Below, one piece after another: positions 26,572 to 34,794 of a stretch of 45,735 bases of DNA. The stretch lies in the NCBI GenBank assembly GCA_002499445.1, contig DALS01000053.1:1-45735 (forward strand), read 5' to 3'. The translations under genes and the position numbers were made by a program. Every line of letters starts with the position of its first letter. Position 1 is the first letter of the stretch. The notes beneath the pieces are model-generated. The model did no database searches, had not been told where the DNA came from, and saw only the letters and a program-made list of their open reading frames with translations. This DNA is from Methanosarcina sp. UBA293 (GTDB lineage: Archaea; Halobacteriota; Methanosarcinia; Methanosarcinales; Methanosarcinaceae).

Positions 26572-26928
26572 TATTGGCGTGAGCTTAGGAGAGATGCCAA
26601 AAGCGGCTTGGTACTATTAGCCGGAAATACTGTTGACTATATCGATTCTAAACTCGACACAACCGGAAGAGTGGAGGCTTTCCCATGAAGAATTTACCTT
26701 AAAAATCACCCGGTTAAACTTGTCAATATTTTGGAACAAATAGGAAAGTACTTGTATTAAACCGAAAGACTGAATGAAAAATGTACACACGCTAAGCTAC
26801 AGGCAATAAGAACAACAGAAGCTTTGTTCTTTAGCCAGATAAATACCGATCTGTCAAGATTGGGCAGTTGAGGATGTGAAATAATATTCCTGAAGCTGGA
26901 TGGTGCGAATCTTGTCGAAGGCGGGTAA
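26572..26928 (+). pseudogene. decayed gene of unrecognised family
   Basis: One plus-strand frame stays coding-like for 118 codons but is broken by stops at 26686, 26758 and 26869 and ends at 26926. It reads ELRRDAKSGLVLLAGNTVDY, then RIYLKNHPVKLVNILEQIGK, then KLQAIRTTEALFFSQINTD, then IIFLKLDGANLVEGG. Amphipathic composition and the continued frame through three stops suggest a dead gene rather than noise. I do not recognise the family. There is no ATG at a sensible place. The remainder of the gap to 27143 shows nothing else. Confidence 0.4.
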
Positions 26929-27143
26929 AAAAAATCAAACCTTTACCTAAATGGCGGCTGTTGCATCTATTATCATAAACATTTCTTCAAATATATTGTT
27001 TTTATAATATTTCTGAATCCAGGTATGTCCATTTTGTGAGATCTAACTAAATTATATGCATTAAAAATTATATCTATTAATCTGGAACTTATTGACAGGG
27101 AATTTTATCCACTATATAAAACACTAGCTGTTGAGGGAACTTT

Positions 27144-27653
27144 ATGGAAACAATGGACGCGATTTTAACCAGAAGAAGTATCCGTAAATATTTACCAGAT
27201 CCGGTAAACAGGGATGTAATTGAAAACATTTTAAAAGCCGGAATGAATGCACCGTCCGCAGGAGATGAGCAGCCCTGGCATTTTATTATAATTGATCGGC
27301 ATGACCTGCTCAAAAAGATCTCAGAAATTCATCCGTACGCAAAAATGCTGAAAGATACACCTGCTGCCATACTTGTCTGCGGAGACCAGAACGTGCCTAA
27401 ATTCAAAGACTTCTGGATTCAGGACTGTTCAGCTGCAAGTGAAAATATGTTGCTTGCTGCCCATGATCTCGGGCTTGGAGCCGTCTGGATCGGGATTTAT
27501 CCCGCTGAAAAGATGGTACAGGAGATCAGGCGTTTGTTAAATATTCTGGACCATATAGCTCCATTTTCGATTATTGCGATGGGTTATCCAGCAGAAGAAA
27601 AATCTGGCAGGCTGAGGTACGATACTTCAAGAGTCCATAGTAATTATTGGTAA
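27144..27653 (+). CDS. nitroreductase family protein
   Basis: A 169-residue FMN-dependent nitroreductase-fold protein. It has the phosphate-binding start TRRSIRKYLPDPV, the conserved MNAPSAGDEQPWHFIII, DCSAASENMLLAAHDLGLGAVWIGIYP, and a C-terminal GYPAEEKSGRLRYD. These proteins transfer hydride from NAD(P)H to nitro compounds, quinones or flavins; the natural substrate here is unknown. GAGGG six bases before the ATG supports the start. It lies among other redox proteins but has its own roughly 690-base upstream gap, so it is probably transcribed alone. Confidence 0.92.
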   Translation: METMDAILTRRSIRKYLPDPVNRDVIENILKAGMNAPSAGDEQPWHFIIIDRHDLLKKISEIHPYAKMLKDTPAAILVCGDQNVPKFKDFWIQDCSAASENMLLAAHDLGLGAVWIGIYPAEKMVQEIRRLLNILDHIAPFSIIAMGYPAEEKSGRLRYDTSRVHSNYW

Positions 27654-27748
27654 AATTATAGGAATAAATGTAAAGCCTTAAAGCTTCCAGAATCTGAGTA
27701 CATTCTTATGCTTGATGAAATTAGGCCGTCTTCCAGTGAAGTTAAATT

Positions 27749-27800
27749 AAGCAGTAATTAGTTAAGCAGTATAAAGTCAAGCAGTAATTAGTTAAGCAGT
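27749..27800. repeat. 22-bp direct repeat, period 30
   Basis: The 22-mer beginning AAGCAGTAATTAGTTAAGCA occurs at 27749-27770 and 27779-27800, separated by 8 bases, directly in front of the bactofilin-like gene. Each unit itself contains AAGCAGT twice. It may overlap the promoter or leader. Confidence 0.85.
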
Positions 27801-27822
27801 TGTTTATAAAGAGGGCTGGTTT

Positions 27823-28899
27823 ATGAGAAAGAAACTGGTATCAGGTCTTATTTTAGGTCTTATTTTTCTTTTAATGTTTTTTACTGCACTGCCCTATTCA
27901 GCAGGAGCTGCCGATGAAAATTTATTAAAGCACACGAGCTCAGGAAACGCTTTTGGGGGTGGAGAAAATCTTCAGATTGATCAGAATATTCAGGGAGACC
28001 TTGTGCTTGCAGGGTCCCGTCTTGAAATAAACGGGAACATCGGAGACGATTTTATAGGGGCAGGCGGAGAGTTAATTGTTAATGGGGATGTTTCAGGAAA
28101 TATTATCGCAGCCGGGGGCTCGATCAGGGTAAACGGAAATGTGGGTGGAGACGTGGTAGCAGTCGGTGGCAAGATTATTCTTTCCCAGGACAGTGTGGTC
28201 AAAGGGGATATCCTACTGGCTGGAGGAGAAGTAACGCTTGATGGTACTGTTAACGGAAATGGGGAGGTCTCAACAGGCACCCTCAAAACCGGAAATGACT
28301 TTGAGCTTAAAGGCAATCTTGCACTTCAGGCCGATAATTACCCATCTAATCTGCAAGAAAAGGTTGGAGGAAACCTGAATATTACGCAGGTAAATGCAAA
28401 GGAGGAGCAGTACGAAAGTGCTTCTAAAGGGTTTGGCATTTTCTCCTTCATCCTCGGGCTGCTTGCAGCTCTTACTCTGGGTTTAATCCTGATTTACCTT
28501 TTCCCGGATTTCGTAGGCGGGCTTGCAGAACTTATAAAAGACTCACCTTTAAAAACGGGGTTACTGGGCTTTCTGGCTCTGTTTTTCCTTCCGGTACTCT
28601 CGATAATCCTGCTTATTACTATTTTTGGGTGGAGCCTTTCAGTTCTGATTTTCCTGCTCTTTGCACTTGCACTTCTTATCGCTACAGTACCTGTGAAGTT
28701 GCTTGCAGGTGAGATAATCTATAATAAAATCTTAAATAAGAATGCAGGAAAAATGATGTACTATCTTGTTGGAGCTGTTATATTTGCAATTGTATATGAA
28801 ATTCCCTTTGTAGGAGGACTAGTACGTTTTATTGCACTTCTTATTGGGTTAGGGGCGATAGTAGCCTGGCTTGGAATTCGAGCAAGACCCACAGGTTAA
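27823..28899 (+). CDS. bactofilin-like (polymer-forming) membrane protein
   Basis: A signal peptide (ILGLIFLLMFFTALPYSAGA) is followed by a right-handed beta-helix-type repeat region (about residues 45-160). It shows short Gly/Asn/Val turns such as IQGDLVLAGSRLEINGNIGDD and VSGNIIAAGGSIRVNGNVGG, as in the bactofilin/DUF583 family. Three to four membrane helices follow (about 200-355). In bacteria bactofilins polymerise in the cytoplasm, but here the signal peptide and C-terminal helices place the beta domain outside the membrane. The role is unknown; an envelope scaffold is inference. GAGGG seven bases before ATG supports the start. Confidence 0.82.
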   Translation: MRKKLVSGLILGLIFLLMFFTALPYSAGAADENLLKHTSSGNAFGGGENLQIDQNIQGDLVLAGSRLEINGNIGDDFIGAGGELIVNGDVSGNIIAAGGSIRVNGNVGGDVVAVGGKIILSQDSVVKGDILLAGGEVTLDGTVNGNGEVSTGTLKTGNDFELKGNLALQADNYPSNLQEKVGGNLNITQVNAKEEQYESASKGFGIFSFILGLLAALTLGLILIYLFPDFVGGLAELIKDSPLKTGLLGFLALFFLPVLSIILLITIFGWSLSVLIFLLFALALLIATVPVKLLAGEIIYNKILNKNAGKMMYYLVGAVIFAIVYEIPFVGGLVRFIALLIGLGAIVAWLGIRARPTG

Positions 28900-29005
28900 C
28901 AGAAGAGAAAAGTTAAGAAGAAAGAATTTCAAAGTTTATTTTTCAGCCATGCAGTTTCTCAAGAGACAAGGAAATATAGCGAAATCCGGAAAATAAAAGG
29001 AAGTT

Positions 29006-29863
29006 TCAGGAAAGAACTTCCTCCCTGTATTTCTCGAATCCCAATCTTTCAAGAAGTTCTCCGAACCTCTCTCCATCAAGGCCTTCTTTCCTGTAATACT
29101 CAAAGGTTTTTTCAAGGACTGAGAAAAGCTGCTCCTCGTCTGCAAGTTCAAGAAGTTTTATTCCTTGCATGGGCTGGCGCCCTGCCTTGCCTCCGACAAA
29201 GATCGTGCATCCAGTTTTCTCTACCCTAAGTGCATCTTTCCGGCAGGCTGCAATACAGGCTCCGCAGAGTATGCATTTTTCTGTATCTATACAGGCTTTA
29301 TCTTCCAGGACTTTTATTGCTCCCACCTTACATGCCTTTTCACAGCGCTTGCAGCCCACACAATTTTCTTCAATGGTTTCAGGCCTTACATTACCCATGA
29401 TCCCAAAATCGTTTTCCTGAGGCCTTACGCAGGCTGAAGGGCAACCTGTTACTGCAATCTTAAGTTTTTTAGGAACAGCCTCCCCAAAGTATTTCTCATC
29501 GATCTTGCATGCTATGCTCTCGCAGTCGATCAACCCGTTTCTACAGACCCTATCACCCTGACAGGCAACCACAGCTCTTACCCTTTTTCCGGCAGAGCCT
29601 CCTGAAATACCCTGCTTTTCAAGTTCGTTGTTTGCTGCTTCCGCATCTTCAAGTTTAACAAAAGGAACCTCAATCTGCTGCCTTGAGGTTATGTGAACAT
29701 AGCCAGATCCGTATTTCTCGGCTGCATCTGCAATTGCCCGCAACTTTTCGGCATTCAGGTTCCCACTCACAACCTTCAGCCTCATTGAAAACATATTTTC
29801 CTGTCTCTGAGGAAGAAATCCTTTGCTTTTAAGTAAAGCCACATCTATTTTTTTTTCGTTCAT
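29006..29863 (-). CDS. small siroheme sulfite/nitrite reductase-like protein with 2x[4Fe-4S]
   Basis: A 285-residue protein. The N-terminal ferredoxin-like half domain (about 15-85, with YVHITSRQQIEVPFV) is followed by the siroheme-[4Fe-4S] cysteines C101-X5-C107 (ACQGDRVC) and C141-X3-C145 (GCPSAC). Two ferredoxin motifs follow: CVGCKRCEKAC (168-178) and CILCGACIAAC (197-207). This is the compact dissimilatory-sulfite-reductase-like type seen in methanogens, related to the small low-spin sulfite reductase of Methanosarcina. Whether it reduces sulfite, nitrite or another siroheme substrate in vivo is not established. A TATA box 30-43 bases upstream suggests a very short leader. Confidence 0.9.
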   Translation of the reverse strand: MNEKKIDVALLKSKGFLPQRQENMFSMRLKVVSGNLNAEKLRAIADAAEKYGSGYVHITSRQQIEVPFVKLEDAEAANNELEKQGISGGSAGKRVRAVVACQGDRVCRNGLIDCESIACKIDEKYFGEAVPKKLKIAVTGCPSACVRPQENDFGIMGNVRPETIEENCVGCKRCEKACKVGAIKVLEDKACIDTEKCILCGACIAACRKDALRVEKTGCTIFVGGKAGRQPMQGIKLLELADEEQLFSVLEKTFEYYRKEGLDGERFGELLERLGFEKYREEVLS

Positions 29864-29892
29864 ATAAGATCACTTGTTTCGCAACTATTCTT

Positions 29893-29906
29893 GATATATA
29901 TAAAAC
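29893..29906 (-). promoter_or_regulatory. TATA box of the sulfite-reductase-like gene
   Basis: The minus-strand sequence GTTTTATATATATC lies 30-43 bases before the ATG at 29863. Expected initiation is about 10 bases before the start codon. Confidence 0.5.
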
Positions 29907-30057
29907 TATTGAATATTATCTATTTTTTTAATAGATTACATCATTTACCCGACTTCGGTAATCTGAGAAACTTGGAATTACATCTATACCTGAGAGAACA
30001 AGAGATTTAGATCAGATAAGACAAGATAACTTGATCACTGAATATAGGAGAAAAAAA

Positions 30058-30396
30058 TCAAAGGAAAGAAAAGATGTTGAACTGCACGAGTACCATATAA
30101 AGCGCAGTCCCTGTAAAGATGCTGAGCATGGCATTTCGTTTCCAGAGGTGCAGCCCGGCAACAATACATATGGTAAAGAGCTCAGGGACCCCGTATGGAG
30201 CTGTAAGCCACTGTACATCCTTTAAGCAGTAAATGACAAGAAGTAGGAGGATCATAGGAGGCAAATTTTTCTCAATAACCGAGAGTATGGCAGGCGGTTC
30301 CCTTGAGCCAAAACAAATGAACGGAAGAGCCCTTGTTGCAAAAGTGGCAAGAGCTATAACCGTAATTGTTACAAGCATTTGAAGGGGGTCTATCAT
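30058..30396 (-). CDS. azlD: AzlD-type branched-chain amino-acid exporter subunit
   Basis: A 112-residue protein with three to four hydrophobic helices and the AzlD signature TFATRALPFICFG. It is the small subunit of the AzlCD exporter, which pumps branched-chain or related amino acids out of the cell. Its ATG shares one base with the TGA stop of azlC (TGATG overlap), so the two genes are translationally coupled. Specific substrate is not evident. Confidence 0.9.
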   Translation of the reverse strand: MIDPLQMLVTITVIALATFATRALPFICFGSREPPAILSVIEKNLPPMILLLLVIYCLKDVQWLTAPYGVPELFTICIVAGLHLWKRNAMLSIFTGTALYMVLVQFNIFSFL

Positions 30397-31229
30397 CAGC
30401 TTTTCTCCTTTCTTTTGTCTTCAAGAGGTTGTACTGCAGAATTAATCAGCCTGTTTTCCTTCCTTGTTTGTGAATTTTCCCGTGCTCCCAGCACTATCTG
30501 TGTTCTCTGCGCCTTTTGCATTGACTTTTCCCTAGCCATCAGAATTAAGGTTCCGAGGATAATTGAAGCAAGCAGCATATTGTCAGGGCTAAAAATGATA
30601 AGAGAGAAGGCTCCTGCGCCTAGTGCGGCTATAAAGGGAAAACGCGCTTCTGAACTAAAATATTGCTCTATGGTCAGCACCACGAATAGTGCAGTCAAGA
30701 CAAAACTCATGCCCTCAAGATTAATCTTAAGCATGGAACCAAGTACAGCCCCGAGTACCGAGCCTGAGATCCAGTAGAAATGGTCAAGGGCTGCAATATA
30801 AAAGTAAAACCTCGACTTTGAACTGGCCTGTGGGACATCGGTTGTGGTCAGGAGAGCATATGTCTCGTCGGTTAACGCAAAGATCAGATAAGGTTTGACC
30901 CTTCCAACCCCTGAGAACTTCTCCAATAAGGACAGCCCGTAAAAAGCGTGCCTGAGATTCAGGAGCAGCGTAGCTATAACAAACTCAGTTAATCCTGCAC
31001 CGGCAGCAAGGAAAGCTACTGCCAGAAATTGGCCCGAGCCTGCATAGACAAAAAGGCTCATAAGGAAAGCGTAGATCCAGTGATATCCAGCACCGACAAG
31101 CAGAAACCCGAAAGCCATTCCAAGAGGTATGTATCCGAGAAGAACAGGAATTGTAGTTTTCAAAGCACTGATGAAAAGATCTTCATTTCTCTCGCCTGCT
31201 TTCCTTTCGTTTTCCCTGTCTCTGATCAT
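30396..31229 (-). CDS. azlC: AzlC-type branched-chain amino-acid exporter subunit
   Basis: The large subunit of the AzlCD exporter, 277 residues. The core contains YIPLGMAFGFLLVGAGY, FVYAGSGQFLAVAFLAAGA, LLLNLRHAFYGLSLLEKF and FALTDETYALLT, with about seven membrane helices. A hydrophilic C-terminal tail of about 35 residues (rich in Arg, Glu, Asn) follows. The start is uncertain because no good ribosome-binding site precedes the first ATG. The divergent 475-base region upstream has no clear regulator gene. Confidence 0.92.
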   Translation of the reverse strand: MIRDRENERKAGERNEDLFISALKTTIPVLLGYIPLGMAFGFLLVGAGYHWIYAFLMSLFVYAGSGQFLAVAFLAAGAGLTEFVIATLLLNLRHAFYGLSLLEKFSGVGRVKPYLIFALTDETYALLTTTDVPQASSKSRFYFYIAALDHFYWISGSVLGAVLGSMLKINLEGMSFVLTALFVVLTIEQYFSSEARFPFIAALGAGAFSLIIFSPDNMLLASIILGTLILMAREKSMQKAQRTQIVLGARENSQTRKENRLINSAVQPLEDKRKEKS

Positions 31230-31704
31230 ACTATCTTCTACTGCTCTTGCTGTAATTTCTACGGTCTTTGCTGTAATTCCTTTTGAAGAATGAAAATCAG
31301 GAATTATATTTATTATATATATTTTTTGCCAATATAGAGTTACCTTCGAATATAATAATTATAATCTTCAGCCTGCTCAGGGGTAGAATGAAACCTATCA
31401 AAAAATTTCCGGAAAATAGCCTTCAGAAAAAGCCTTCCATGAAAGAAATTTTCTGGACAAAGCAAAATTCTGCTGAACTTATAAATATTTATAATAAATT
31501 ATAGAGTCTAAAATTTATTCTTTAGAATTTACTTCCAGATAATTTCCTGATAATTGCCCCATAATTTTCCATAACTTATAACATTCATACATTATCTAAC
31601 ATCGTTTCGACCTCATTGACATCAATCTAATTGTTTGGCACAAATTTTCACTTGAACTCTCATTGACTTATTCATAAACCCCAACCCTTTTTGGAGAAAT
31701 AACC
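31230..31704. other. AT-rich intergenic region upstream of azlC
   Basis: A 475-base gap that holds only the doubtful 38-codon frame listed separately and AT-rich promoter-like sequence (TATTTATTATATATATTTTT near 31310-31325). No repeat or operator was recognised. Confidence 0.4.
31388..31504 (+). CDS. possible 38-aa small protein
   Basis: AGGGGT three bases before an ATG opens a 38-codon frame with a basic, Lys-rich product (contains KKPSMKEIFWTKQNSAELIN). The Shine-Dalgarno spacing is short, and no family was recognised. It could be a small protein, a remnant, or chance. Confidence 0.25.
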   Translation: MKPIKKFPENSLQKKPSMKEIFWTKQNSAELINIYNKL

Positions 31705-32208
31705 GTGGATGACTGGATGACTTCAACTCTTGTCCTTTTCTTTGCCCTGCTTGCACTTTACTTGCTCATGAAATATATCCAGCTAAGAGGACAAATTGAG
31801 TCCCGTGCCAGAAATTTGTATGAAGCCTGGCAGGCAAGGGAAATGGATCGACAGGTTTCAGAAAAAGCCGAGAACCTCTTTAGAGCCTGGAAACTTGACG
31901 AGGAGAAAAAGATTCGCCAAGATGCCATAAAGAAAAGTGAAGCCGTTATTCGGGGCAAGGTTACTGAACATCTTATCCCTTATTTCCCGGATTTCGAATA
32001 CAATCCCAAGGATGCACGCTTCCTTGGCACCCCGGTAGATTTCATTATTTTTGACGGCCTTTCCGAAGGGGAAATGAATAAGGTAGTCTTTGTCGAAGTC
32101 AAATCCGGAAAATCTGGAGCTCTTTCTCCGAGAGAAAAACTTGTCAGGGACTGCATAGGCAGAGGAAAAGTAAGCTATGAAATTATTCATAACAGAGAAA
32201 ACCATTAA
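31705..32208 (+). CDS. Holliday-junction-resolvase-like endonuclease, membrane-anchored
   Basis: A 167-residue protein of the Endonuc_Holl family. It has an N-terminal hydrophobic helix (STLVLFFALLALYLLMKYI), a charged coiled coil (about 30-85), and a restriction-endonuclease-like core with PYFPDFEYNPKDARFLGTPVDFIIFDGLSEG and VVFVEVKSGKSGALSPREKLVRD. The Asp and the ExK of VEVKSGK are the expected catalytic residues. Cleavage of DNA junctions is annotated for the family by similarity; the membrane helix makes a role in DNA uptake or quality control possible (inference). The start is a GTG eight bases after GGAGA. Confidence 0.85.
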   Translation: MDDWMTSTLVLFFALLALYLLMKYIQLRGQIESRARNLYEAWQAREMDRQVSEKAENLFRAWKLDEEKKIRQDAIKKSEAVIRGKVTEHLIPYFPDFEYNPKDARFLGTPVDFIIFDGLSEGEMNKVVFVEVKSGKSGALSPREKLVRDCIGRGKVSYEIIHNRENH

Positions 32209-32498
32209 CAGTGTATACTTTCCATAAATATTATAAAAATATTATAAAAATATTAAAAAATAATACAAAATTAAAAGAAAAAAGAATATAGTCAACTCAT
32301 TAATCAACTTCACTTTTAATCTTATTTTTGGTTGGCTGAAAGTTACTCATTCTCTTGTAGTCTAATAATCCTTCTTTATTATCAAGAATTTATCGGAAAT
32401 ACGTATCAAATTTGGATATCCTAATATTATGTGTATTCGAGCAGAGTGTGACAAAATAGAAATATCTTGGCGTATTTTTAATTATCGGGGGTATTATA

Positions 32499-32645
32499 AT
32501 AGTAGTAGATCCTGTCTGCAAGATGGAACTAGAAGAAAGGGAAGCTAGGTTCAAAAGTGAGTACAAAGGAAAGACGTATTATTTCTGCGCTCTCTCCGAT
32601 AAAAAGAAGTTTGATGAAAACCCAGAGAAATATATCGAGCCTTAA
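32499..32645 (+). CDS. YHS-domain small metal-binding protein, non-ATG start
   Basis: The frame reads VVDPVCKMELEEREARF, then YKGKTYYFCALSDKKKFDEN, then PEKYIEP: a complete YHS domain of about 48 residues, found in heavy-metal transport and mercury/copper proteins. The first Cys (DPVC) and the FC Cys are present; the third Cys typical of FCxxxC is Asp. The first ATG (32523) falls after the DPVC motif. Upstream the frame is open to a TAG at 32457 without ATG, GTG or TTG. GGGGG at 32487-32491 lies exactly seven bases before an ATA at 32499, the proposed start. Confidence 0.68.
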   Translation: MVVDPVCKMELEEREARFKSEYKGKTYYFCALSDKKKFDENPEKYIEP

Positions 32646-32674
32646 GGAAAGAAATACCAAGACCTTCTAGATTT

Positions 32675-32716
32675 TCGATGCCGACAAAGTGTAAATCGAT
32701 GCCGACAAAGTGTAAA
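32675..32716. repeat. 21-bp perfect tandem duplication
   Basis: TCGATGCCGACAAAGTGTAA plus one A is repeated head to tail at 32675-32695 and 32696-32716, between the YHS gene and the 2-hydroxyacid dehydrogenase. Confidence 0.9.
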
Positions 32717-32826
32717 GCTGAAACTGTTGAATTAAAATAAAAATATTAAGGCAGCGCGCACTGTTTTTTTCAATAATATCAAGATTTTAAAGAGAACCAC
32801 AAGCAAAAATTGGAGTTCCGGGGTAT

Positions 32827-33786
32827 ATGAAGATAGTAGTAGCAGATCCAATATTCCTAACTGAAGAATATATAAAAAAGCTGGAAACATTGGGTGAACT
32901 CAAAATATACTACAGTGTGCCCGCGTCTCATGACGAGTTCATTGAGAGAATAAAGGGCGTAGAAGTCGTAATAGTAGGAAGATACGGAGTAAACGCTAAG
33001 GCTCTGCATTCTGCGCCCAGGTTAAAAATGATTTCCCTGTGGCAGACAGGTTTCGACAATGTAGATTTGGAGGCAGCCACCAAGCACGGAGTGATTGTAT
33101 CGAACGTTCCCAGCTATGCCTTTGATTCGGTAGCGGAGTTTGTCTTTGCCTTGTCTCTGAACCTTCTAAGAAGAATCCACCTAGCAGATATGAACCTACG
33201 AAAAGGATTATTCGATTGGAAATACTATGTGGGCAATCAGCTCATGAGCAAAACCATAGGTGTGCTTGGAACGGGAGAAATAGGTAAGCGAGTTATACAG
33301 ATCGCACATGGATTCAATATGAATGTGCTCTCTGTTACAGCTCATCCCAGTCCTGAGAGAGCAAAAGCCCTGGGGATAAAATTCGTGGATCTGGATACTC
33401 TGCTTTCAGAGAGTGATATAGTTACATTACATGTGCCACTGACTCCTGAAACAGAGCATATGATAGGTGCGCGAGAACTGGCAAAGATGAAGCCTAGTGC
33501 TATATTGATCAACACTGCTAGGGGAAAAGTGGTTGATGAAGCCGCTCTCATAAAAGCTCTTAAGGAGAAAAAGATTGCCGGGGCAGGGCTGGATGTCTTT
33601 GAAAAGGAGCCGCTGCCCATGGATAGCCCACTATTGGAAATGAATAATGTGGTGCTGACTCCACATATTGCCTTTTTATCTGAAGAATCTTTAGATGAGT
33701 GCACTTATGTGAGTATTGAGAATGTGGAGATGTTTACGAAAGGCAAACCCCAGAATGTAGTGAATCGCGCAGTGTTAAAGGGCTAA
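32827..33786 (+). CDS. D-isomer-specific 2-hydroxyacid dehydrogenase
   Basis: A 319-residue NAD(P)-dependent oxidoreductase of the phosphoglycerate/glyoxylate dehydrogenase superfamily. The NAD motif is GVLGTGEIGKRV (about 144-155). The catalytic Arg lies in LINTARGKVVDEAAL, Glu in AGLDVFEKEPLP and His in LTPHIAF. It lacks the C-terminal ACT domain of true SerA, so it is a short-chain form reducing some 2-oxoacid (glyoxylate, hydroxypyruvate or phenylpyruvate type). Neighbours are metal-handling genes and give no pathway. GGGG close to the ATG serves as ribosome-binding site. Confidence 0.9.
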   Translation: MKIVVADPIFLTEEYIKKLETLGELKIYYSVPASHDEFIERIKGVEVVIVGRYGVNAKALHSAPRLKMISLWQTGFDNVDLEAATKHGVIVSNVPSYAFDSVAEFVFALSLNLLRRIHLADMNLRKGLFDWKYYVGNQLMSKTIGVLGTGEIGKRVIQIAHGFNMNVLSVTAHPSPERAKALGIKFVDLDTLLSESDIVTLHVPLTPETEHMIGARELAKMKPSAILINTARGKVVDEAALIKALKEKKIAGAGLDVFEKEPLPMDSPLLEMNNVVLTPHIAFLSEESLDECTYVSIENVEMFTKGKPQNVVNRAVLKG

Positions 33787-34203
33787 GGATGTCAGTAATG
33801 TCTAAACAACTCAAGCTCCAGATCCTTAATATCTCACTTTTTCTTCTGCTCGTGTTACACAAACCTTTTCAGAAAAGGTTTGATCGAAAACCCTAGTAGC
33901 AGTATGATCAGCGCGCAACGCTTGTGATAATGGGCTCAGTCTGGTTGTGCTTGTGCATCTCTCTATGAATTGGTGGTGGGTGAAATTCCAATTCAGAGTA
34001 TCAAAATAAATAGAAATAGAAATAGAAAAAAACCTTGTTAGAGGCTTTACTCTAGGAGAAGATGCCTTAATGCAATTCTCTACGCAAAGAATTTGTGGCA
34101 AACCGGAACTATATTATTTCCTAGTATTCCACAAATTATGTCAATTATTATGTCAAATTGTTACGTCAAATTATTCAGTTAAAATTAGACGGAGGGAGAA
34201 ACG
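33787..34203. other. intergenic region upstream of the HMA genes
   Basis: About 417 bases with no convincing gene. It contains the perfect hairpin at 33861-33881 and, near its end, the G-rich ribosome-binding site of the first HMA gene. Confidence 0.4.
33861..33881. terminator. perfect hairpin after the dehydrogenase gene
   Basis: AAACCTTTTC-A-GAAAAGGTTT: 10-bp arms with a one-base centre, 75 bases after the stop codon. It resembles the hairpin at 25862-25884 and may be a dispersed Methanosarcina element or a transcript 3' end. Confidence 0.45.
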
Positions 34204-34410
34204 ATAGTCCAAGAGATTATAAAAGTTGAAGGCATGTCCTGTATGCACTGCCAGTTGAGGGTTAAAAAAGCGGTTGAAGCTGTAGAAGGGGTACAGAGAG
34301 CGGATGTTAATCTTCAGACTAAACAGGTAACTGTTGATTATGAAAAAGGGAAGGCAGATCTTGAAAAGGTCAAGTCTGCAATCCGAGAAACCGGATATGA
34401 GCCATTGTAA
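34204..34410 (+). CDS. CopZ-like HMA metallochaperone, non-ATG start
   Basis: A complete heavy-metal-associated domain of about 68 residues: VQEIIKVEGMSCMHCQLRVK with the metal-binding CMHC, then GVQRADVNLQTKQVTVDY and a C-terminal AIRETGYEPL. Such proteins hand Cu(I) to CopA; a CopA gene lies 3 kb downstream. The frame is open back to a TAG at 34186, but the only in-frame ATGs fall inside the metal-binding motif. GGAGGG at 34191-34196 lies exactly seven bases before an ATA at 34204, the proposed start; GTC at 34207 or ACG at 34201 cannot be excluded. Confidence 0.75.
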   Translation: MVQEIIKVEGMSCMHCQLRVKKAVEAVEGVQRADVNLQTKQVTVDYEKGKADLEKVKSAIRETGYEPL

Positions 34411-34464
34411 AAATTCCATGTAGATTTTTCAGAGAATTAATTATATACTTAAAGTACAAATTTT

Positions 34465-34480
34465 TACTATATAGGTAGTA
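34465..34480. promoter_or_regulatory. possible HxlR operator before the second HMA gene
   Basis: TACTATATAGGTAGTA contains the inverted repeat TACTA-N6-TAGTA. It closely resembles TACTATAGGAAGTA at 35388-35401, next to the HxlR gene 0.9 kb away. Inverted TACT/AGTA repeats are known targets of some HxlR (DUF24) regulators. Confidence 0.4.
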
Positions 34481-34525
34481 GATGGTGCGTCTGTTTGAAA
34501 ACAGCTGTACTGCGGGGGTGAACAC

Positions 34526-34753
34526 ATCGGAGAGACAACATTCATAGTAGACGATCTAGTATGCAGGTACTGCAAGGATATGGTTACAAGACTTATTATA
34601 TCTATAAATGGGGTTTCCAGAGTAAGTATTAATATTCCTGAAAAAACAATAAATATAGCCTATGACAGCCGGATAACTGATGCGTATGTCATACAGATGG
34701 CGTTGCTTAAAGCTGGCTATAAAACTATAGAGGAGCCCGGAAAAATTTATTAA
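34526..34753 (+). CDS. HMA-domain metal-binding protein, non-ATG start
   Basis: A 75-residue HMA-fold protein: TTFIVDDLVCRYCKDMVTRL with metal-binding CRYC, GVSRVSINIPEKTINIAYD and MALLKAGYKTIEEPG. The usual M(T/S)C before the motif is LVC, so metal preference may differ from CopZ. The frame is open from a TGA at 34496 with no ATG or GTG before the CRYC motif; its first in-frame ATG is after the motif. GGGGG at 34514-34518 lies exactly seven bases before ATC at 34526, the proposed start. A GTG at 34518 is in another frame that stops quickly. Confidence 0.68.
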   Translation: MGETTFIVDDLVCRYCKDMVTRLIISINGVSRVSINIPEKTINIAYDSRITDAYVIQMALLKAGYKTIEEPGKIY

Positions 34754-34794
34754 ATACTTGGTAATCCTGAAAAATTTGGATAGGCGGCATATCC

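Noticed and set aside
33826..34101. minus-strand 91-codon frame between the dehydrogenase and HMA genes
   Set aside because: Low-complexity composition, no recognisable domain, no ribosome site; it also runs through the hairpin at 33861-33881.
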